Shown here: positions 17,639-27,340 of the stretch, piece after piece | Position numbering within the stretch: position 1 is the first letter of the stretch | How the letters are laid out: each line of letters opens with the position of its first letter | Origin: Microvirga flocculans ATCC BAA-817 | GTDB taxonomy: Bacteria > Pseudomonadota > Alphaproteobacteria > Rhizobiales > Beijerinckiaceae | Assembly: GCF_000518665.1 (NCBI RefSeq) | Contig: NZ_JAEA01000003.1 | Coordinates: 186,001-250,000 of the forward strand | DNA: 64,000 nt | Direction of reading: 5' to 3' | The notes under the pieces: generated by a model | Told to the model about the DNA's origin: nothing | Databases searched by the model: none | What the model saw: only the letters and a program-made list of their open reading frames with translations | Translations under genes and position numbers: made by a program

Positions 17639-18916
17639 ATGAACATTCTTCTCATCGGTTCCGGCGGACGGGAACATGCCCTGGCCCGCAGCCTCTCGGC
17701 GAGCGCCCTCTGCGACAGGCTCCTCATCGCCCCCGGCAATCCCGGCACGGCGCAGCATGGCACCAACGTGGCGCTGGACGTGGCGGATCACCGGGCGGTG
17801 ATCGATTTCTGCCGGACGATGGGCGTCGATTTCGTGGTGGTGGGGCCCGAGGCTCCGCTCGTGGCGGGCCTCGTGGACGATCTGCAGGCTGCCGGCATCA
17901 AGGCCTTCGGGCCGAGCAAGGCCGCCGCCCAGCTCGAAGGCTCGAAGGCCTTCACCAAGGATTTCTGCGCCGAGTTCGACATTCCCACCGCCGCCTACCG
18001 GCGCTTCACCGATGCGCAGGCCGCGAAAGCCTATGTGCGCAGCTACGGCGTGCCGATCGTCGTGAAGGCGGACGGGCTGGCCGCCGGCAAGGGGGTCGTG
18101 GTCGCCATGTCCTTCGAGGAGGCGGAAGCCGCCATCGACATGATGATCGGCGGCGGCCTCGGCGCGGCCGGGGCCGAAGTGGTGATCGAGGCCTATCTCG
18201 AAGGCGAGGAGGCGAGCTTCTTCGCGCTGTGCGACGGCACGCATGCGATCCCCTTCGGCACCGCGCAGGACCACAAGCGCGTCTTCGACGGGGACAAGGG
18301 CCCCAATACCGGCGGCATGGGCGCCTACTCCCCCGCCGCCGTGCTGACGCCGGAGCTGCAGGCCCGCGTGATGGCCGAGATCATCGCGCCGACGCTCGCC
18401 GGCATGAAGGCACGCGGCGCGCCCTATACGGGCATTCTCTATGCGGGACTGATGCTCACCGCCGACGGCCCGAAGCTCATCGAATACAATGCGCGCCTCG
18501 GCGATCCGGAAACCCAGGTGCTGCTGCCGCGCCTCAAATCCGACCTCGTCACCGCGCTGGTCGCCGCCTGCGACGGGGTGCTGAACAGCATCTCCCTGCA
18601 ATGGTCGGACGAAGCGGCGCTCACCGTCGTCATGGCGGCCAAAGGCTATCCGGGAGCGGTCGAGAAGGGCTCGCAGATCAAGGGGATCGACAGGGCCGAG
18701 GCGTCGGCCGACGTGATCGTCTTCCATGCGGGCACGAAACAGGACGGCGACAGGATCCTCGCCAATGGCGGGCGCGTCCTCAATGTGACGGCTCTCGGCA
18801 AGACCATCTCCGAGGCGCAGGCCAGGGCCTACGAGGCCGTCGACAGGATCGACTGGCCGGAGGGCTTCTGCCGCCGGGATATCGGCTGGCGCGCCATCGA
18901 GCGGGAAAAGGCGTGA
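17639..18916 (+). CDS. purD: Phosphoribosylamine-glycine ligase (GAR synthetase)
   Basis: PurD joins glycine to 5-phosphoribosylamine using ATP, the second step of purine synthesis. The 425-residue protein begins [16 protein letters not shown], typical of the family, followed by the ATP-grasp core with [18 protein letters not shown] and [13 protein letters not shown], and [21 protein letters not shown] lies 7 bases before the ATG. Confidence 0.97.
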   Translation: MNILLIGSGGREHALARSLSASALCDRLLIAPGNPGTAQHGTNVALDVADHRAVIDFCRTMGVDFVVVGPEAPLVAGLVDDLQAAGIKAFGPSKAAAQLEGSKAFTKDFCAEFDIPTAAYRRFTDAQAAKAYVRSYGVPIVVKADGLAAGKGVVVAMSFEEAEAAIDMMIGGGLGAAGAEVVIEAYLEGEEASFFALCDGTHAIPFGTAQDHKRVFDGDKGPNTGGMGAYSPAAVLTPELQARVMAEIIAPTLAGMKARGAPYTGILYAGLMLTADGPKLIEYNARLGDPETQVLLPRLKSDLVTALVAACDGVLNSISLQWSDEAALTVVMAAKGYPGAVEKGSQIKGIDRAEASADVIVFHAGTKQDGDRILANGGRVLNVTALGKTISEAQARAYEAVDRIDWPEGFCRRDIGWRAIEREKA

Positions 18917-19062
18917 GGCGCCTTCGCCCGTCGGTTGTCGCCGCAGGAGGATGTTTTTCCCGTCCGGGTTGCGCCTCATTTTTCTTTGAGGGCGCAATTC
19001 CTTTTGAGCAGAAATGATCTAGCTTCTCAAAAGCCCCCATTGCAACCGGTGAGCGAACTTCC

Positions 19063-19977
19063 ATGAGCGACGATCTCTTCCCCGATTTCGAGAGCCACTG
19101 GATCGATACGGAGGCCGGGCGCATCTTCGCCCGGACGAAGGGAACCGGAGAGCCGCTCGTTCTGCTGCATGGCTTTCCCCAGACCCATGCCATGTGGCAC
19201 CATCTCGCGCCCGCGCTCGCCGAGACGCACAGGGTCGTCTGCATGGACCTGCGCGGCTATGGCTGGTCCACGGCGCCCAAGAGCGATGCGAAGCACGAGA
19301 CCTATTCCAAGCGCGCCATGGGCCGGGACGTGATCGAGGTCATGGAGGCCCTGGGCCACGTGCACTTCACGGTCATCGGGCACGACCGCGGGGCGCGGGT
19401 CGCCTACCGGCTCGCCCTCGACCATCCGGGCCGCGTGGATCGCCTTGCGCTCCTCGACATCCTGCCGACCTACCATGTGTGGGAGCGGATGCGGGCCGGA
19501 GCGATTCCGGAAGCGCATTGGGGCTACCTGTCCCAACCCTACCCGACGCCGGAAGAGGAGATCGGCCGCGACCCCATCCCCTATTTCGAAGGGCTGATGC
19601 GGTCCTGGTCGGCCGCCGGCGACCTGAGCGCCTTCGACCGGCGGGCGCTCGAATCCTACAGGCGGAGCTGCAACGAACCCACCCGCATCCACGCCTTCTG
19701 CGAGGACTACCGGGCCGGCGCCACCCGCGACATCGAGGCCGACGAGGCGGACCTTGCCGCAGGCCGGACGATCCAGTGCCCGACCTGCGTGATCTGGAGC
19801 GATTACTATCTCGTCAGCGGCTCGGTCGGCCATGAGCAGAAGCCCCTCGACATCTGGCGCCGCAGCTTCGCGCCCAAGGCGGGGGGCGTCGGCGTGACGT
19901 CAGGGCATTTCGTGGCCGAGGAGAACCCGGGCGCGACCCTGGAGGCTCTGCAGGCCTTCCTCGGGAGCGAAGCCTGA
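19063..19977 (+). CDS. Alpha/beta hydrolase, fluoroacetate dehalogenase-like
   Basis: This 304-residue protein aligns by eye with fluoroacetate dehalogenases such as RPA1163. Nucleophile D108 in GHDRGAR comes with R109 and R112, which bind the carboxylate; H152-W153 and Y216 are at the halide pocket positions; D132 and H282 (SGHF) complete a triad. W182 is in the SWSAAGDLSAFD segment. Members cleave C-F or C-Cl bonds of haloacetates; some relatives are epoxide hydrolases, but the Arg pair and pocket residues argue for the dehalogenase. It stands alone between purD and tadA with no nearby transport or regulatory genes. Confidence 0.8.
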   Translation: MSDDLFPDFESHWIDTEAGRIFARTKGTGEPLVLLHGFPQTHAMWHHLAPALAETHRVVCMDLRGYGWSTAPKSDAKHETYSKRAMGRDVIEVMEALGHVHFTVIGHDRGARVAYRLALDHPGRVDRLALLDILPTYHVWERMRAGAIPEAHWGYLSQPYPTPEEEIGRDPIPYFEGLMRSWSAAGDLSAFDRRALESYRRSCNEPTRIHAFCEDYRAGATRDIEADEADLAAGRTIQCPTCVIWSDYYLVSGSVGHEQKPLDIWRRSFAPKAGGVGVTSGHFVAEENPGATLEALQAFLGSEA

Positions 19978-19993
19978 GAAGCGCGGCGCCCTC

Positions 19994-20482
19994 TCAGCGC
20001 CGCTCCTCGAAGAAGCCCTTGAGCAACGCCGCAGCCTCGCTCTCGCGGATGCCGCCATAGACCTCCGGGGCGTGGTGGCAGGTGGGCTGGCCGAAGAAGC
20101 GCACGCCGTTGTCCACCGCCCCGCCCTTCGGGTCGTAGGCCGCGTAATAGACCCGACGGATGCGGGCGAAGGAGATCGCCGCCGCGCACATGGTGCAGGG
20201 CTCGAGCGTCACATAGAGGTCGCAGCCAAAGAGCCGCTCGTCGCCCAGCGCCTCGCAGGCGCGGCGGATGGCGAGCATTTCCGCATGGGCCGAGGGATCC
20301 TTGAGCTCCCGCGGGCGGTTGCCCGCCGAAGCGACGACGCGCCCGTCCCTGACGATGGCGGCCCCGACCGGCACCTCGCCCCGCGCGGCGGCGGCGCGGG
20401 CCTCGTCGAAGGCCACGCTCATGGGATCGCGGCCGGGGTCGCCTCTGCCGGGATCAAGCGGTTTGTGCTCGGCGTTGTCCAT
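19994..20482 (-). CDS. tadA: tRNA adenosine(34) deaminase
   Basis: TadA converts A34 to inosine in tRNA-Arg(ACG). The 162-residue product has the zinc-binding HAE (66-68) with catalytic Glu and PCTMC (95-99). A 20-residue polar leader precedes MSVAFDEARAAAARGEVPVGAAI, the usual family start, so the true start may be the Met at 20422. It converges with the dehalogenase gene and is divergent from the pseudouridine synthase gene. Confidence 0.93.
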   Translation of the reverse strand: MDNAEHKPLDPGRGDPGRDPMSVAFDEARAAAARGEVPVGAAIVRDGRVVASAGNRPRELKDPSAHAEMLAIRRACEALGDERLFGCDLYVTLEPCTMCAAAISFARIRRVYYAAYDPKGGAVDNGVRFFGQPTCHHAPEVYGGIRESEAAALLKGFFEERR

Positions 20483-20522
20483 CGCTCTCGCTTCTCGTGT
20501 TCTCCTCTGCTATCAGGCTCTC

Positions 20523-22523
20523 ATGACCGACAGCAACGACGATAATCGTAGGGGCCGTTCCTCGGGACGCTCCGACCGCGGCCGCACTTCCGGTGACAGG
20601 CCCTTCCGCAAATCCCGCGAAGGCGGCGAACGTCCGTTCCGCGCCCGGGGCGACGACGAGCGCCCGCGCAAGCCTCGCGCGGCAGGAGACAAGCCTTTCC
20701 GCAGCCGCGACAATGACGAGCGCCCGCGCCGTCCGCGGCCCGAGGGCGACAAGCCGTTCCGCGCCCGCCGCGAGGATGGGGACCGTCCTTTCCGGAGCCG
20801 TTCCGAGGGCGGCGACAAGCCGTTCCGCAGCCGGGGTGGCGATGACCGCCCGCGCCGCTTCGACCGTTCCGCCGAGGATCGTCCTCGCCGTCCGCGTGAG
20901 GAGCGTCCTGCAATCCAGGCCGAGCCCCAGGAGCCGGTGGAGGACCGCATCGCCAAGGTCATCGCCCGCGCCGGCGTCGCCTCCCGTCGCGATGCGGAGG
21001 CGATGATCGCGGAAGGCCGCGTGACCCTCAACGGCAAGGTGCTCGAAAGCCCGGCCATCAACGTGACCGCCGCCGACACGATCACCGTGGACGGCGAGCC
21101 CCTGCCCGCCAAGGAGCGCACCCGCCTGTGGCTCTACCACAAGCCGCGCGGCCTCGTGACCACGGCCCGCGACCCGGAGGGCCGCCCCACCGTGTTCGAG
21201 AACCTGCCCGAGGACCTGCCCCGCGTGGTGGCCGTGGGCCGGCTCGACATCAACACCGAAGGGCTTCTGCTTCTCACCAATGACGGCGGCCTCGCCCGCG
21301 TGATCGCCCATCCGGATACCGGCTGGCTGCGCCGCTACAAGGTGCGCGCCCATGGGGACATCACCCAGGCCGATCTCGACGGCCTGCGCGACGGCATCTC
21401 TATCGACGGCATCGATTATGGCCCGGTCGAGGCGCGCCTCGACCGCGTGCAGGGCGACAACGTGTGGATCACGATGGGCCTGCGCGAGGGCAAGAACCGC
21501 GAGATCAAGCGCATCCTCGAACATCTCGGCATGCAGGTGAACCGCCTGATCCGCATGTCCTTCGGCCCGTTCCAGCTCGGCGATCTCGAGCAGGGCATGG
21601 TCGAGGAGGTGCGCACCAAGGTGCTGAAGGACCAGCTCGGAGAAGCGCTGGCTGCCGAGGCGGAGGTGGATTTCGAGAGCCCCGTGCGCGAACCCGTCGC
21701 GCCCTTCGGCTCGTCGAAGAAGGAATACAGGGGCCGCGAAGAACGCGAGGAGCGCCCGGCCCGCTTCAAGCGCGACGAGGATCGCCCACGGCGCCGCCGC
21801 GACGAGGACGAGAGAACCTTCGGCTCCCGCGATGACCGTCGTGGACGCGACGAGGAAGAGCGGCGTCCGTCGCGCCTCGACGTGAAGCGGAGCGTGTGGC
21901 GGGCCGGCGAGACCGACGAGGACGCCCCGCGCAAGCGGGCGCCCCGCCGCCTCGACCCGAAGGAGGCCCGCGCGGCCAGCGCCGAGCGTCCGCGCGAGCG
22001 CGTCGGCGCCATTTCTTCGAAGGAAGGCCGCAAGGTGGTCGTGGAGCGCCTCGTGCGCCAGCCCCAGGAAGAGGAAGCTCCCGCTCCCCGCCGGGGACGC
22101 GGTGGACCGGGGGGCGAGGATCGTCCGCGCCGCCGCGCGATGGATCGCGATGCGGCTCCCGCCCGTCGTGAGCGTGAAGGCGGCGCGCGCCCGCGCCGCG
22201 ATGACGACCGCCCGCGCAAACCCCGCGACGGCGACAAGCCCTTCCGTGCGCGGAGCGAAGGCGACCGGCCTTTCCGCAGCCGCGACAATGAGGAGCGTCC
22301 CCGCCGACCGCGGCCTGAGAGTGGCGACAAGCCCTTCCGCGCCCGCCGCGATGAGGGCGACCGCCCCTTCCGCAGCCGTGGCGAGGATGAGCGTCCGCGC
22401 CGCGGACCACCGAAAGGCGGCGCACCCTCCCGGGGAGGTCCGCGCGGCGGAGGCTTCAAAGGCGGCCCCTCGAAGGGCGGTTTCAAGGGCGGCTCGAAAG
22501 GCGGGCCGCGCGGTCGCCGCTGA
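20523..22523 (+). CDS. 23S rRNA pseudouridine synthase (RsuA/RluB type) with long Arg-rich repetitive arms
   Basis: The 666-residue protein has a core at about 138-375: an S4 domain (RIAKVIARAGVASRRDAE), then the RsuA/RluB catalytic domain with D242 in GRLDINTEGLL and the KNREIKRILEHLG segment. RluB modifies U2605 in 23S rRNA. The core is flanked by about 135 N-terminal and about 270 C-terminal residues of disordered sequence built from repeats such as GDKPFRSR and DDERPRRPR, ending in Gly/Lys-rich repeats. The open frame extends to 20268 inside tadA, but the ATG at 20523 starts right after a short leader and I prefer it. The arms may bind RNA. Confidence 0.88.
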   Translation: MTDSNDDNRRGRSSGRSDRGRTSGDRPFRKSREGGERPFRARGDDERPRKPRAAGDKPFRSRDNDERPRRPRPEGDKPFRARREDGDRPFRSRSEGGDKPFRSRGGDDRPRRFDRSAEDRPRRPREERPAIQAEPQEPVEDRIAKVIARAGVASRRDAEAMIAEGRVTLNGKVLESPAINVTAADTITVDGEPLPAKERTRLWLYHKPRGLVTTARDPEGRPTVFENLPEDLPRVVAVGRLDINTEGLLLLTNDGGLARVIAHPDTGWLRRYKVRAHGDITQADLDGLRDGISIDGIDYGPVEARLDRVQGDNVWITMGLREGKNREIKRILEHLGMQVNRLIRMSFGPFQLGDLEQGMVEEVRTKVLKDQLGEALAAEAEVDFESPVREPVAPFGSSKKEYRGREEREERPARFKRDEDRPRRRRDEDERTFGSRDDRRGRDEEERRPSRLDVKRSVWRAGETDEDAPRKRAPRRLDPKEARAASAERPRERVGAISSKEGRKVVVERLVRQPQEEEAPAPRRGRGGPGGEDRPRRRAMDRDAAPARREREGGARPRRDDDRPRKPRDGDKPFRARSEGDRPFRSRDNEERPRRPRPESGDKPFRARRDEGDRPFRSRGEDERPRRGPPKGGAPSRGGPRGGGFKGGPSKGGFKGGSKGGPRGRR

Positions 22524-22536
22524 TGGGGGCTGAACC

Positions 22537-23094
22537 ATGAGAATCGTGGGCGGACGCTGGCGCGGCCGCTCGCTCAAGGGGCCGAGCTCGGACGCCATCC
22601 GCCCGACCTCGGACCGCCTGCGCGAGACGATCTTCAACATTCTCCAGCACGGCTACGACGATCCCATCGAGGGCGCACGCGTCCTCGACCTGTTTGCCGG
22701 CACCGGTGCGCTGGGCCTCGAAGCGCTGTCCCGAGGTGCGGCCTTCGCGCTTTTCGTCGACGACGGCGCGCAGTCCCGCGGCATCATCCGCGAGAACGTG
22801 GAAGCCTTGGGCGCGGGCGGCTCCACCCGCCTCTTTCGCCGCGACGCCACGCGCATGGGAGACGCCGCGCCAAATGCGCCTTTCTCCGTGGTGTTCTGCG
22901 ACCCGCCCTACGGCAAGGACCTCGCCCCGAAGGCCCTGCGCTCCTGCGCCGAGGGCGGCTGGCTCGCGCCCGACGCCCTCGTGATCGTGGAAGAAGCGCA
23001 AGGCGCCGAGGTCACGCTGCCGGAGCGATTCGAGGAAATCGAGCGGCGCGACTACGGCGAGACGAAGGTGGTGTTCGGGCGCTACCGGGCCTGA
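22537..23094 (+). CDS. rsmD: 16S rRNA (guanine966-N2)-methyltransferase
   Basis: RsmD methylates G966 of 16S rRNA. The 185-residue protein opens with MRIVGGRWRGR, carries the SAM motif VLDLFAGTGALGLEALSRGA (about 49-68) and the DPPYG catalytic motif (122-126). It starts 13 bp after the pseudouridine synthase gene, so two rRNA modification genes are probably in one transcript. Confidence 0.95.
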   Translation: MRIVGGRWRGRSLKGPSSDAIRPTSDRLRETIFNILQHGYDDPIEGARVLDLFAGTGALGLEALSRGAAFALFVDDGAQSRGIIRENVEALGAGGSTRLFRRDATRMGDAAPNAPFSVVFCDPPYGKDLAPKALRSCAEGGWLAPDALVIVEEAQGAEVTLPERFEEIERRDYGETKVVFGRYRA

Positions 23095-23128
23095 CTACCT
23101 TCAAGGCTTTGATAGATGATCCTGAGCA

Positions 23129-23590
23129 TCATTGGCGTGCTTTCAACGCTTGCCCAAGCCTAACGACCGCAGCAACTAGAACTGCAACCACAAGCCATAT
23201 CCTCAGCATAAACTCGTATACATCTGCGTCGTAGGCAGCTTCACCATCAAGTGCGAATAACAACTTCCACACATATCGTGAGGGCATTGGCACCTCGAGT
23301 TGGTTCAGCACTCTCATAGTAAAGACTGTGACAATGGAGATCAGTAAAATTATGAAACTAAGCGTAAGTACTGCCCTACGCTTCTGCAGCGGTCGAAAGT
23401 AGGCTGAAATCGCAGACAGCACCGACAATCCAACCCAAAGTACAAGCGTTACAATATCTGAAGTTTCGTTTGAGGGAGTCGGCGGGGTTGGGAAGAAGAT
23501 AATAAGTGGCCCAATTCCAACAACCAAAACAGCTGTCAGTACGATCCCGTACCAGAAACTGGCGAAGAACCCGCCTTCAGAAACTCTCAT
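23129..23590 (-). CDS. Orphan four-helix membrane protein, 153 aa
   Basis: Four hydrophobic segments are visible at about 12-33, 45-64, 72-92 and 129-147, separated by short polar loops. There are no conserved catalytic residues and I do not recognise the family. GC content and codon use are clearly lower than in rsmD just upstream, suggesting recent acquisition. It is divergent from the propeller/RTX gene at 23861. Confidence 0.6.
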   Translation of the reverse strand: MRVSEGGFFASFWYGIVLTAVLVVGIGPLIIFFPTPPTPSNETSDIVTLVLWVGLSVLSAISAYFRPLQKRRAVLTLSFIILLISIVTVFTMRVLNQLEVPMPSRYVWKLLFALDGEAAYDADVYEFMLRIWLVVAVLVAAVVRLGQALKARQ

Positions 23591-23860
23591 GAAACGCCTT
23601 GATAGCCACTAGACGACTGCTACAATGTTACTTAATATCAGCTCGGTCATCTCCTGGCCAGATATAAGGCTCTGCTTCAGCAGAGCATGAGCGATGACGC
23701 TCACCATCTGGTATGGTTTAACCGCAAGGACCGCCTCAGGCTGAAGCCAGAACGTTTGCTCGCTCTAAGCAATCAAGACGGTTGTCCTAACGACAATTCT
23801 GAATAACATTGCGACCTCACATCGCGCGCTGTCGTTGCGATTTGCGAGGGAAGAACCGTC
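23591..23860. other. Divergent intergenic region with a small hairpin
   Basis: This 270-bp, relatively AT-rich gap lies between divergent genes. It contains a 7-bp perfect hairpin with a TTCA loop (23669-23675 with 23680-23686). I see no coding sequence and no clear sigma-70 hexamer pair. Promoters for both neighbours are expected here. Confidence 0.5.
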
Positions 23861-26089
23861 ATGGCCGAACCGTTTCTCTGGGGATCCCGAATCGCACTCC
23901 CAACGGGGCTCGTTCCACATGATGTCCCCCATGTGACGGCGCTGGCCAACGGCACCTTCCTGGTGCTCGGGAAGGTAGGAACACACCCGTCCATCAAGAT
24001 GAAGGCCTGGATCTACAATGCCGATGGATCCATCAAGGAAGAAAGGGATCTCGACGTTCCCGCCTACGGCAGGTGGAGTCAGCCAGACTTCATGGAAAGT
24101 GTCCTGACCCGACTAGTCGCGGTTGAACTCCCGGATGGCCGCATCGGCATTATGGCGACCGCAGATGAGCGGGGCAGCGGCTTCTATGTTGCCTTCGCGG
24201 CGCTCTTTAGCGCCGATCTGACCCCGCTCGGTCCACCCAAGCCCCTTGCTGGTCTCAATCCCGACGGAACCCAGTCGACCGGGTGGTACAGATCCGATGC
24301 GATCGTGAGTCTTGGGAACGGTGACGTCGCCATTACCTACTACAGGGTCCCCATAGATGGCACATCCTCGGAGGATGTCTTCATCCGCATTCTGAAGGCT
24401 GATGGAACCCTTTCCGATCCCACGAGGCTCGGTTCCGCAGAGACGCAAATTGCGGGAGACAGCATCACCGACATGACGGCTCTGCCCAGCGGCGACATCG
24501 TCATCGTGACGCGAGAGAACGCATCGACTCTCAAGGGCTATGTGCTCACGCCATCCGGTGCCGGTGGGCCGTCTGCATCGACATCTTTTGAGATCTCAAC
24601 AAGCACATCGCCCCAAAAAGCTGCAGTCAAGGTCACCGTTCTCAATGACGGCGGCTTCGTTGTGACATGGATGGAGCAAGGCTCGGCAGGAACCCCGGAC
24701 TACAATGCCTTCTTCAGAATCTACAAGCCTGACGGCACACCTCTATCCGACGTGAAGGCCATTCCCAGTATCACTCTCCCAGAGCTCCTACTGGCTGGCA
24801 ACTCGGACGTTCTCGCCTTGCCGAACGGCGGATTTGCTGTGGCCTATGAGAAGGCGACGCAACTCAGCGGTGGCGCACCGGTATTGGAAGTCCACATCGC
24901 CCTTTTCGACAAGAATGGAACACGCGTGACCGAGGACCTCCGTGTCAGTGGCGCTGCGACGACTTCCTCCATCTATCTTGAGGAGCTTCACCTCATGGCC
25001 GATGGACGGATTCTCGTTCGCCACTCGCAAGGCATCCAGATCGTCGACCCGCGCGATGAGGCGGTGTCGCTGACCGGCACCATTCGGGACGACCAGTATA
25101 TCGGCACCGCGTTCAAGGACACGATGGAGGGAGGCGGCGGGCGCGATTCCCTCGTCGGCGCGGGCGGCAACGATCGGCTCACGGGCGGCGACGGCGACGA
25201 CAGGCTGTTCGGCGATGCGGGAGCGGACACGCTGCAAGGCGGAAGCGGCACCGACTTCGTTTCATTCGCGAATGCGCAATCGGGCGTGACGGCGAGCCTT
25301 GCGGGCGGCACCCGGGGCGATGCGGCGGGCGACGTCTACAGCGGCATCGAGGGATTGATCGGCTCTTCGTCCGGCGATGTCTTCACCGGCAACGGATCGG
25401 CCATCCTCATGGGAGGACGCGGCAACGACGTGTATTATGCCAGGAGCAAGGACAGCGTGCGCGAAACCGCCGGCGAAGGCCGCGACACGGTCATCGCCCG
25501 CAGCAGCTTCGCGCTGCGCCCGGATGCGGAAGTCGAGGCGCTCAAACTCTCCGGCGTGTCGTCCAGAACGGCGGCCAATCTGACCGGCTCGAACACCGAC
25601 AATGCGATCACCGGCCACGCGGGCGTCAACACGCTCAAGGGCCAGGGCGGCAACGACGTGCTCAAGGCGTCCTCCGGCAACGACAGGCTCTATGGCGGCA
25701 CCGGCAACGACACGCTCCACGGCGGCTCGGGCAACGACAGCTTGAAGGGCGAAAGCGGACGCGACGTCTTCGTGTTCGACACCAAGCCGAGCAAGAGCAG
25801 CAATGTCGACCGGGTCTACGACTTCAACCCGAAATACGACTCGTTCTGGCTCGAGAACAAATACTTCACCAAGCTGGGCAAGGGCTCCCTCTCCAAGCCG
25901 GTGAAGTTCACCTCGGACATGTTCGTGAAGGGTGCGCAGGCGAAGGACCGGGAGGACCGCATCATCTACGACAAGGACACCGGCGCGCTCTATTACGATG
26001 CCGACGGCACGGGCGCGAAGGCGCAGGTGAAGATCGCGACCTTAGGCAAAAACCTCAAGCTCACCTATCACGATTTCTTCGTGATCTGA
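23861..26089 (+). CDS. Secreted RTX protein with predicted seven-bladed beta-propeller
   Basis: This 742-residue protein has no N-terminal signal peptide. Residues about 22-395 hold seven degenerate repeats of the form L-x-(D/N)-G-G-(f)-v-v followed by an iriyk-x-DGT strand turn, which I read as a seven-bladed propeller. RTX calcium-binding nonapeptides (GGxGxDxLx) occur at about 422-470 and 590-640. The end matches the C-terminal module of the serralysin pair downstream and closes with DFFVI, a type I secretion signal. GAGGGAAG precedes the ATG. The target is unknown; a ligand-binding or adhesive role is possible. Confidence 0.8.
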   Translation: MAEPFLWGSRIALPTGLVPHDVPHVTALANGTFLVLGKVGTHPSIKMKAWIYNADGSIKEERDLDVPAYGRWSQPDFMESVLTRLVAVELPDGRIGIMATADERGSGFYVAFAALFSADLTPLGPPKPLAGLNPDGTQSTGWYRSDAIVSLGNGDVAITYYRVPIDGTSSEDVFIRILKADGTLSDPTRLGSAETQIAGDSITDMTALPSGDIVIVTRENASTLKGYVLTPSGAGGPSASTSFEISTSTSPQKAAVKVTVLNDGGFVVTWMEQGSAGTPDYNAFFRIYKPDGTPLSDVKAIPSITLPELLLAGNSDVLALPNGGFAVAYEKATQLSGGAPVLEVHIALFDKNGTRVTEDLRVSGAATTSSIYLEELHLMADGRILVRHSQGIQIVDPRDEAVSLTGTIRDDQYIGTAFKDTMEGGGGRDSLVGAGGNDRLTGGDGDDRLFGDAGADTLQGGSGTDFVSFANAQSGVTASLAGGTRGDAAGDVYSGIEGLIGSSSGDVFTGNGSAILMGGRGNDVYYARSKDSVRETAGEGRDTVIARSSFALRPDAEVEALKLSGVSSRTAANLTGSNTDNAITGHAGVNTLKGQGGNDVLKASSGNDRLYGGTGNDTLHGGSGNDSLKGESGRDVFVFDTKPSKSSNVDRVYDFNPKYDSFWLENKYFTKLGKGSLSKPVKFTSDMFVKGAQAKDREDRIIYDKDTGALYYDADGTGAKAQVKIATLGKNLKLTYHDFFVI

Positions 26090-26196
26090 GCGGGATCGGA
26101 GACGGCGTAGCTCAACCTGTCTGCGCTTCTCATTGCTCTCCCTTCATGCCATGGCTATACCCACCTCTTCGTTCTTCGGCTGAGGAAAGGCTCGTC

Positions 26197-27237
26197 ATGA
26201 AGGCAGTTCTCTTCGAACAGTTCGGTCAGCCGCCGCGCGTGCAGAGCGTCCCCGATCCGTCGCCGTCGCCGGACGGCGTCGTGATCAAGGTGGAGGCGAC
26301 GGGCCTTTGCCGGAGCGACTGGCATGGCTGGATGGGCCACGATCCGGATGTCGTTCTGCCGCATGTGCCGGGGCATGAACTGGCGGGCACCGTGCTCGCG
26401 ACAGGCAAGCAGGTGACACGCTGGAAAAAGGGCGATCGCGTCACGGTGCCGTTCGTGGGTGGATGCGGGCATTGCCATGAATGTCATTCCGGCAATCATC
26501 AGGTCTGCGAGCAGCAGTTCCAGCCGGGCTTCACCGCCTGGGGTTCGTTTGCGGAATATGTGGCCGTGGATTACGCGGACACGAACCTCGTCGCCTTGCC
26601 CGAGGAACTCGACTTCGTCACCGCCGCGAGCCTCGGCTGCCGCTTTGTCACGTCGTTCCGCGCCGTCGTCGACCAGGGCCGCGTGAAGCCCGGCGAATGG
26701 GTGGCCGTGCACGGCTGCGGCGGCGTCGGCCTGTCGGCGATCATGATCGCAACCGCCATGGGCGCGAATGTGATCGCCGTCGATCTGACGGAGGAGAAGC
26801 TCGCCTTCGCCCGCACCATGGGTGCGGTCGCGACCGTCAATGCGCGCGACAAGGCCGACGTGGTCGGCGCGGTGAAGGAGATCACCAGGGGCGGCGCGCA
26901 TGTCTCCATCGACGCGCTGGGAAGTCCCGCCACCTGCTTCAACTCGATCGCGAACTTACGCCGCCGCGGACGTCATGTGCAGGTCGGCCTCATGGTCGGC
27001 GACCATGCCCGCGCGCAGGTGCCGATGGCGCAGATCATCGCGCATGAGCTTGAAGTCTACGGCAGCCACGGCATGCAGGCCTTCCGCTACCAGGACATGC
27101 TGGCGATGATCCGCACGGGCAAGCTCGCGCCCCAGAAGCTCGTCGGCAAGCATATCGGCCTCGACGAGGCCCCTGCCGCCCTCATGGCCATGGACAGGTT
27201 CGAGGGCCTGGGCATCAGCGTCATCACGCGCTTCTGA
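26197..27237 (+). CDS. Zinc-dependent alcohol dehydrogenase (MDR family)
   Basis: This 346-residue medium-chain dehydrogenase has catalytic-zinc ligands C38, H60 and E61 (PGHE), a structural-zinc cluster C90, C93, C96 and C104, and a nucleotide-binding [11 protein letters not shown] motif. An Asp at the end of the second strand (IAVDLTEEK) suggests NAD preference. The frame reaches 26146, but GAGGAAAGG sits just before the ATG at 26197, so that start is used. Substrate is unknown. The aldo-keto reductase gene follows about 100 bp downstream. Confidence 0.9.
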   Translation: MKAVLFEQFGQPPRVQSVPDPSPSPDGVVIKVEATGLCRSDWHGWMGHDPDVVLPHVPGHELAGTVLATGKQVTRWKKGDRVTVPFVGGCGHCHECHSGNHQVCEQQFQPGFTAWGSFAEYVAVDYADTNLVALPEELDFVTAASLGCRFVTSFRAVVDQGRVKPGEWVAVHGCGGVGLSAIMIATAMGANVIAVDLTEEKLAFARTMGAVATVNARDKADVVGAVKEITRGGAHVSIDALGSPATCFNSIANLRRRGRHVQVGLMVGDHARAQVPMAQIIAHELEVYGSHGMQAFRYQDMLAMIRTGKLAPQKLVGKHIGLDEAPAALMAMDRFEGLGISVITRF

Positions 27238-27340
27238 AGGCCCTGGCCTTTCCCGCTCCCTTCGACGAGGCCGGCATTGTTGAACGGGCGCGCGGCGCGC
27301 TATGTAACATCCCGACGCGATTGTCTTTCTGGAGAGTGCG

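Noticed and set aside
20268-20522. 85-residue N-terminal extension of the pseudouridine synthase
   Set aside because: It overlaps tadA on the other strand and has no family similarity; the ATG at 20523 is better placed.
20600-22500. Repetitive DNA that could be mistaken for a CRISPR array
   Set aside because: The repeats are in frame, encode Arg-rich motifs and lack uniform spacers.
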